A stretch of DNA of 9,964 nucleotides from RUG626 sp964553775 (lineage in GTDB: Bacteria > Bacillota > Clostridia > Oscillospirales > Oscillospiraceae). The stretch lies in the NCBI GenBank assembly GCA_964553775.1, contig CAZKLU010000064.1, forward strand, positions 1-9,964. Direction: 5' to 3'. Position 1 is the stretch's first letter, and every line of letters starts with the position of its first letter. The translations under genes and the position numbers were made by a program. Positions 6,507 to 9,964 of this stretch are shown piece by piece. The notes under the pieces are model-generated. The model had not been told where the DNA came from and made no database searches. It saw nothing but the letters and a program-made list of their open reading frames with translations.

Positions 6507-7553
6507 TTATAGTTTCAAAAGATATTCATTTATCCGGTTCAATATACAAATAAGCTCCTGCCTTGTCAAAAGCGCGTCCGGCGAAAACGTATTCTCACCT
6601 GTTCCGCGCATTATTCCGGCATTGCATAGAGCGTAAACAGCGTTCTGTGTCTCCTCTGCGAGATTGGCAATATCTGTATAGGGAATATGATCTTCCGTAT
6701 CGGTCAATCCAAGATTTTCCGCTATTTTCAAAGCCGCGGATGAGCGTGTCACACTGTCTAAGCTGGCGTTGGCACTGTCAAGATTGAGAGCGTCATAAAG
6801 ATCTTTTTCCGTAACCGTATCGCGGTATCGGCTTAGGAGTGTAACCGGTACTAAATTGCTGTTCACAGCGTTACTTATCTCGTCCATAGCCCAAGCCGAC
6901 GGTATATTCACGGGATAATTGGTGCCGCGAGTAATAATTTTATGCGTCTTTGAGTATTCCTCGATGGCTGGGGCAAAATACGCACTGCCGGAAGTGCCGT
7001 CTATGAACTCACCGTTTTTATAAATACCGCCCATATCGGCGGAGCAGTCCATCATAAAAAAACGACCGTTAATGTAAAACTCATTCCATGTGTGGGTTAT
7101 ATGATTCCCTGTGAGCTGATCTTCCGTCCACTCGCCGTCAGAAGTAATCGCTGTACCGTGAACCTTTATACACGGTATGTTCATCTCCAAAAGAAGCGAC
7201 TGAACAAGATTCGCTATACTCTCGCAAACACCGCGCCGTTCAGACAACACCTCAGACGCTGAAAGTGTATCATAATAACCTCGATTGAATGCGTCTATAT
7301 CAAAATAGATATTCTCGCAAATCCAGTCGTGTACCGCTCTCGGAGCGTTTTCAAGACCTCCGGCTTCAGAGAGAAGTGTTTCAGCGAGAGACGTTATCTC
7401 CGCGTTTTTTTGCCAGCTTGAGGGACACCAGTTTACCCAGTGTCCTTCAAGCTCTGTGTTGTTTTCATATACGTTGTTTTCCGCACTTGCTTGTGCAGCC
7501 AATGCGGTAAGTATACATAGCGCAAGAATAAGCGGTGCAATTCGTTTCTTCAT
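6507..7553 (-). CDS. Secreted transglutaminase-like protein with C-terminal SLH region
   Basis: An exported protein of the transglutaminase/cysteine-protease-like fold. From the ATG at 7551-7553 it has 348 residues: MKKR, a hydrophobic core and an AQASA cleavage site near residue 24. The predicted catalytic triad is C110 (in RRGVCESIANLV), H154 (in THTWNEF) and D169 (in FMMDCSAD), all in family context. After about residue 220 comes a degenerate SLH-like stretch, then one clear SLH repeat (about 290-344, IPYTDI through GTGENTFSPDALLTRQE) that would hold it to the cell wall. Upstream in-frame TTG and GTG codons exist, but the ATG overlaps the previous gene's stop as TGATG, a typical coupled start, and gives the better signal peptide. 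Ribosome site AGAAG is weak, in line with coupling. Whether it crosslinks proteins, cleaves peptides or only binds cannot be told from sequence. Confidence 0.88.
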   Translation of the reverse strand: MKKRIAPLILALCILTALAAQASAENNVYENNTELEGHWVNWCPSSWQKNAEITSLAETLLSEAGGLENAPRAVHDWICENIYFDIDAFNRGYYDTLSASEVLSERRGVCESIANLVQSLLLEMNIPCIKVHGTAITSDGEWTEDQLTGNHITHTWNEFYINGRFFMMDCSADMGGIYKNGEFIDGTSGSAYFAPAIEEYSKTHKIITRGTNYPVNIPSAWAMDEISNAVNSNLVPVTLLSRYRDTVTEKDLYDALNLDSANASLDSVTRSSAALKIAENLGLTDTEDHIPYTDIANLAEETQNAVYALCNAGIMRGTGENTFSPDALLTRQELICILNRINEYLLKL

Positions 7554-9964
7554 CACCAAATCTTCTGGAACAGCCTGTAGAGTATAATCGCCGCGTCACC
7601 GCGTGTCATGTCCTTGGAACCTGAGAACGTTCCGTCGGTACGATACACCACAAGATTCTCGCGTGTAGCGAGAGCAACCTCGGACTGCGCCCAGTTATTC
7701 ACTGTGTCACTGTACTTGCCAAGATACGTTGAAGTGTTTGACGGTGTTTTGTAACCCATCTCTTCTTCAAGAACTCTCGCCGCAACAGCGACAATCTGCA
7801 CCTTGCTTATCGTTGTGTTCCCACGGAATGTGTTGTCCTCAGCATAGCCGTTTATATAGCCCGCTTTCGCGCTCGAAGCCGCCGCGTGATAGTACCAGTT
7901 GTTTGTTGTAACATCGCTGAACGAGCAAACAGCACTGTTGTCAAGCTTGCCAAGCGCACGGACGAGCAATGTCGCTATTTCAGCTCTTGAAATTGAATCA
8001 TCGGGCGCGAATGTTGTTTCTGTTCTGCCCTCGATTATACCCTTTGACGCTAAGTAACGAATAGCGTTTTGCATTTCTGCACTCTTGTTGGATATATCGG
8101 TAAAATCTTTCTCATTCTTTTTTATTGTATAATTACCGTCTTCTTTGACTTTGCCGCCTATTGTATTGTTTGCGGGATTAAGTTTGCTTGAGATTGCAGT
8201 GCCATCATCTTTCGTAATCGTCTTATATGTTGTGTCGTCTTCTCCGGCAGGTAACGAAACTGTGACAGGGCTTGAAGTCGTAACTTTTACAGTGTCAACT
8301 GTGTCGATTGAATCATAGACAGCCATACCTGTTCCAAGACTTTCAGACTTAAACGTCAGCCGTCCTGTTGTTTCAAAATCCTCTTCAAGGTCGGAGAACT
8401 TGAACGTCAGCATATAAGTTGGAGTGCTGACTTGAACCTTGTCAACACTTGTCTCCAGCACGTCAGGGTCAACGAGTATCGTGATCTCGCCTGTCTCATC
8501 GGTTGTGAGCGTCACGGTATTCGAGATAATACGCGCAGTAGTAACACCGCCATTTACGAGTGCTGTTTCGACTGCCGAACTTGTCTGCGCCGCGATAGCC
8601 GCAAGTTCTGTGATGTTAGCCCTGTCAATTAAAATCTCGTTTCCTGTCACTGATTTGCTTGCAGTGTTCGAGGTCGTCTCTTCCGCATAGAGGGTAGCGA
8701 GGTCAACACCTGTTGCTGACTGCTTCTGCTCATCGGTCATGGAATTGGTGAGTGCTTCGACAGCTTCAACAGCAGTGTTGGTGTCAGTGACGGATTTGAG
8801 TGCATCGGTGTCAAGAACTACAGACGCACCGGGATCGGTAATGTTGTAGATGTAGGTTTCGGTGCCGGGTATTTTAACATCGGTGAGAACTTGTATGGGG
8901 ACAGTGGAATAATTGTCATCGCCTGATTCACCGTTGCCAAGCTGACCGTATTCGTTCCGCCCCCAAGTCCATAGGGTGCCATCAGATTTTATCGCCGCTG
9001 TGTAAAAGCAGCCGGCACTTACAGTGACAACATCGTCCAAAACTTTCGCAGGAACACTTGAAATGTTTCTCGTACCGTTGCCAAGTTCACCGTAGCTGTT
9101 ATTTCCCCAAGTCCATAGGGTGCCATCGGATTTTATCGCCGCTGTGTGCCCATCACCCGCACTTACAGCTACAACATCGTCCAAAACTTTCACGGGAACG
9201 CTCGAATCGGTTGTCGTACCATTGCCGAGCTGACCGGTAATGTTCCTTCCCCACGTCCAAAGGGTACCGTCGGATTTTATCGCCGCTATATGCCCATCAC
9301 CCGCGCTTACAGCTACAACATTGTCTAGAACTTTTATAGGAACACTGGAACTAGCTGTTGTGCCGCTGCCAAGCTGACCGTAGTCGTTATTCCCCCATGT
9401 CCAAAGGGTACCATCGGATTTTATCGCCGCTGTGTAATTCCAACCTGCGTCCGCACTTACAGCTACAACATTGTCTAGAACTTTTACAGGAACACTGGAA
9501 CTAGTTGTTGTGCCGTTGCCAAGCTGACCACAGTTATTATCTCCCCATGTCCAAAGGGTACTGTCTGATTTTATAGCTGCTGCGTGAAACATACCCGTAC
9601 TTACAGCTACAACATCATTCATAACTTTCACAGGAACAGTCGAACCAGTTGCCGTGCCATTGCCAAGACGACCATAGCTATTACTTCCCCAAGTCCAAAG
9701 TGTACCATCGGATTTTATCACCGCTGTGTAAAGACAACCAGCACTTACAGTGACAACATCGCCCAAGACTTTTATTGGAACACTGGAACTAGTTGTTGTG
9801 CCGTTGCCAAGCTGACCTAAGTCGTTTAATCCCCAAGTCCAAAGAGTACCGTCTGATTTTATAGCCGCTGTGTGATTGTGACCCACACTTACAGTCTGAT
9901 ATTCGCCGACTTTGCCCATATCATACGCCCTCGCGCTCCACGGACACGCCGCCGCAAGAAGCAC
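7553..9964 (-). CDS. SLH-anchored surface protein with seven-repeat RCC1 propeller (5' end at window edge)
   Basis: A wall-anchored extracellular protein; at least 803 residues are visible. The first codon is a GTG at the very edge, read here as residue 1. LLAAACPWSARA looks like the end of a signal peptide, so probably only a few N-terminal residues are missing. Residues 24-364 are seven RCC1-type repeats of 48-51 residues with the core AAIKSDGTLWTWG and QLGNGT, the number needed for a closed seven-bladed propeller. A Thr/Ser/Asp-rich linker (about 365-615) of unknown fold follows. Three SLH domains (about 620-672, 681-732 and 750-799) should bind secondary cell wall polymer. RCC1-like propellers usually serve as protein-binding platforms; the ligand here is unknown. 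The stop overlaps the ATG of the transglutaminase-like gene, so both are probably made together. The operon promoter lies outside the window. Confidence 0.9.
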   Translation of the reverse strand: MLLAAACPWSARAYDMGKVGEYQTVSVGHNHTAAIKSDGTLWTWGLNDLGQLGNGTTTSSSVPIKVLGDVVTVSAGCLYTAVIKSDGTLWTWGSNSYGRLGNGTATGSTVPVKVMNDVVAVSTGMFHAAAIKSDSTLWTWGDNNCGQLGNGTTTSSSVPVKVLDNVVAVSADAGWNYTAAIKSDGTLWTWGNNDYGQLGSGTTASSSVPIKVLDNVVAVSAGDGHIAAIKSDGTLWTWGRNITGQLGNGTTTDSSVPVKVLDDVVAVSAGDGHTAAIKSDGTLWTWGNNSYGELGNGTRNISSVPAKVLDDVVTVSAGCFYTAAIKSDGTLWTWGRNEYGQLGNGESGDDNYSTVPIQVLTDVKIPGTETYIYNITDPGASVVLDTDALKSVTDTNTAVEAVEALTNSMTDEQKQSATGVDLATLYAEETTSNTASKSVTGNEILIDRANITELAAIAAQTSSAVETALVNGGVTTARIISNTVTLTTDETGEITILVDPDVLETSVDKVQVSTPTYMLTFKFSDLEEDFETTGRLTFKSESLGTGMAVYDSIDTVDTVKVTTSSPVTVSLPAGEDDTTYKTITKDDGTAISSKLNPANNTIGGKVKEDGNYTIKKNEKDFTDISNKSAEMQNAIRYLASKGIIEGRTETTFAPDDSISRAEIATLLVRALGKLDNSAVCSFSDVTTNNWYYHAAASSAKAGYINGYAEDNTFRGNTTISKVQIVAVAARVLEEEMGYKTPSNTSTYLGKYSDTVNNWAQSEVALATRENLVVYRTDGTFSGSKDMTRGDAAIILYRLFQKIW
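8873..9895 (-). repeat. Seven tandem RCC1-coding repeats, 144-153 bp each
   Basis: Units in gene order lie at 9752-9895, 9608-9751, 9464-9607, 9314-9463, 9170-9313, 9026-9169 and 8873-9025. The protein core is nearly invariant, and long stretches are also identical in DNA. The same 41 bases occur at 9777-9817 (unit 1) and 9489-9529 (unit 3), with a two-mismatch copy at 9339-9379 (unit 4). This points to recent duplication or gene conversion within the gene. Confidence 0.93.

Noticed and set aside
7554..7559. TTG or GTG upstream as the start of the transglutaminase-like gene
   Set aside because: They fall inside the preceding gene with no better ribosome site; the ATG forms a TGATG overlap and gives a cleaner signal peptide.
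8873..9895. Tandem repeats as a CRISPR array
   Set aside because: The units are 144-153 bp, in frame, and encode RCC1 repeats without spacer structure.

Overview
The window looks like a chromosomal segment of a Gram-positive Clostridia-type (Firmicutes) bacterium. Three things point that way: two surface proteins ending in S-layer homology (SLH) domains, a Hanks-type Ser/Thr kinase with an extracytoplasmic sensor, and a coding-dense layout with Shine-Dalgarno starts. A run of exactly 100 Ns marks a scaffold join, so this is a draft assembly. The assignment is inferred from gene content only; no marker sequence was compared.

Layout. The plus strand holds only the 3' part of ftsH (1-1199), whose start lies outside the window. 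Everything else is on the minus strand. In transcription order, from the right edge leftwards: an SLH-anchored surface protein with a seven-repeat RCC1 propeller (its 5' end is cut by the edge); an exported transglutaminase-like protein with a C-terminal SLH region, whose ATG overlaps the previous stop by one base; a transmembrane Ser/Thr kinase with an extracytoplasmic Ig-like segment and NHL-like beta-propeller; and recQ, starting three bases after the kinase stop. These four genes look like one operon, with an 11-bp inverted repeat between the transglutaminase-like gene and the kinase. A compact Sfp-type phosphopantetheinyl transferase follows. It is separated from recQ by a 225-bp gap that holds a good sigma-A-like promoter, and it converges with ftsH on a shared hairpin terminator.

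How the genes may work together. Two wall-anchored exported proteins and a kinase with an outward-facing propeller suggest a cell-surface assembly, modification or sensing unit (inference). RecQ, FtsH and the phosphopantetheinyl transferase are housekeeping or general-function genes that may simply be neighbours. The tight recQ-kinase junction is nonetheless notable. The unknown systems here, if any, are the surface cluster (6507-9964) and its link to the kinase. No CRISPR array, tRNA, rRNA, insertion sequence or phage gene was seen.
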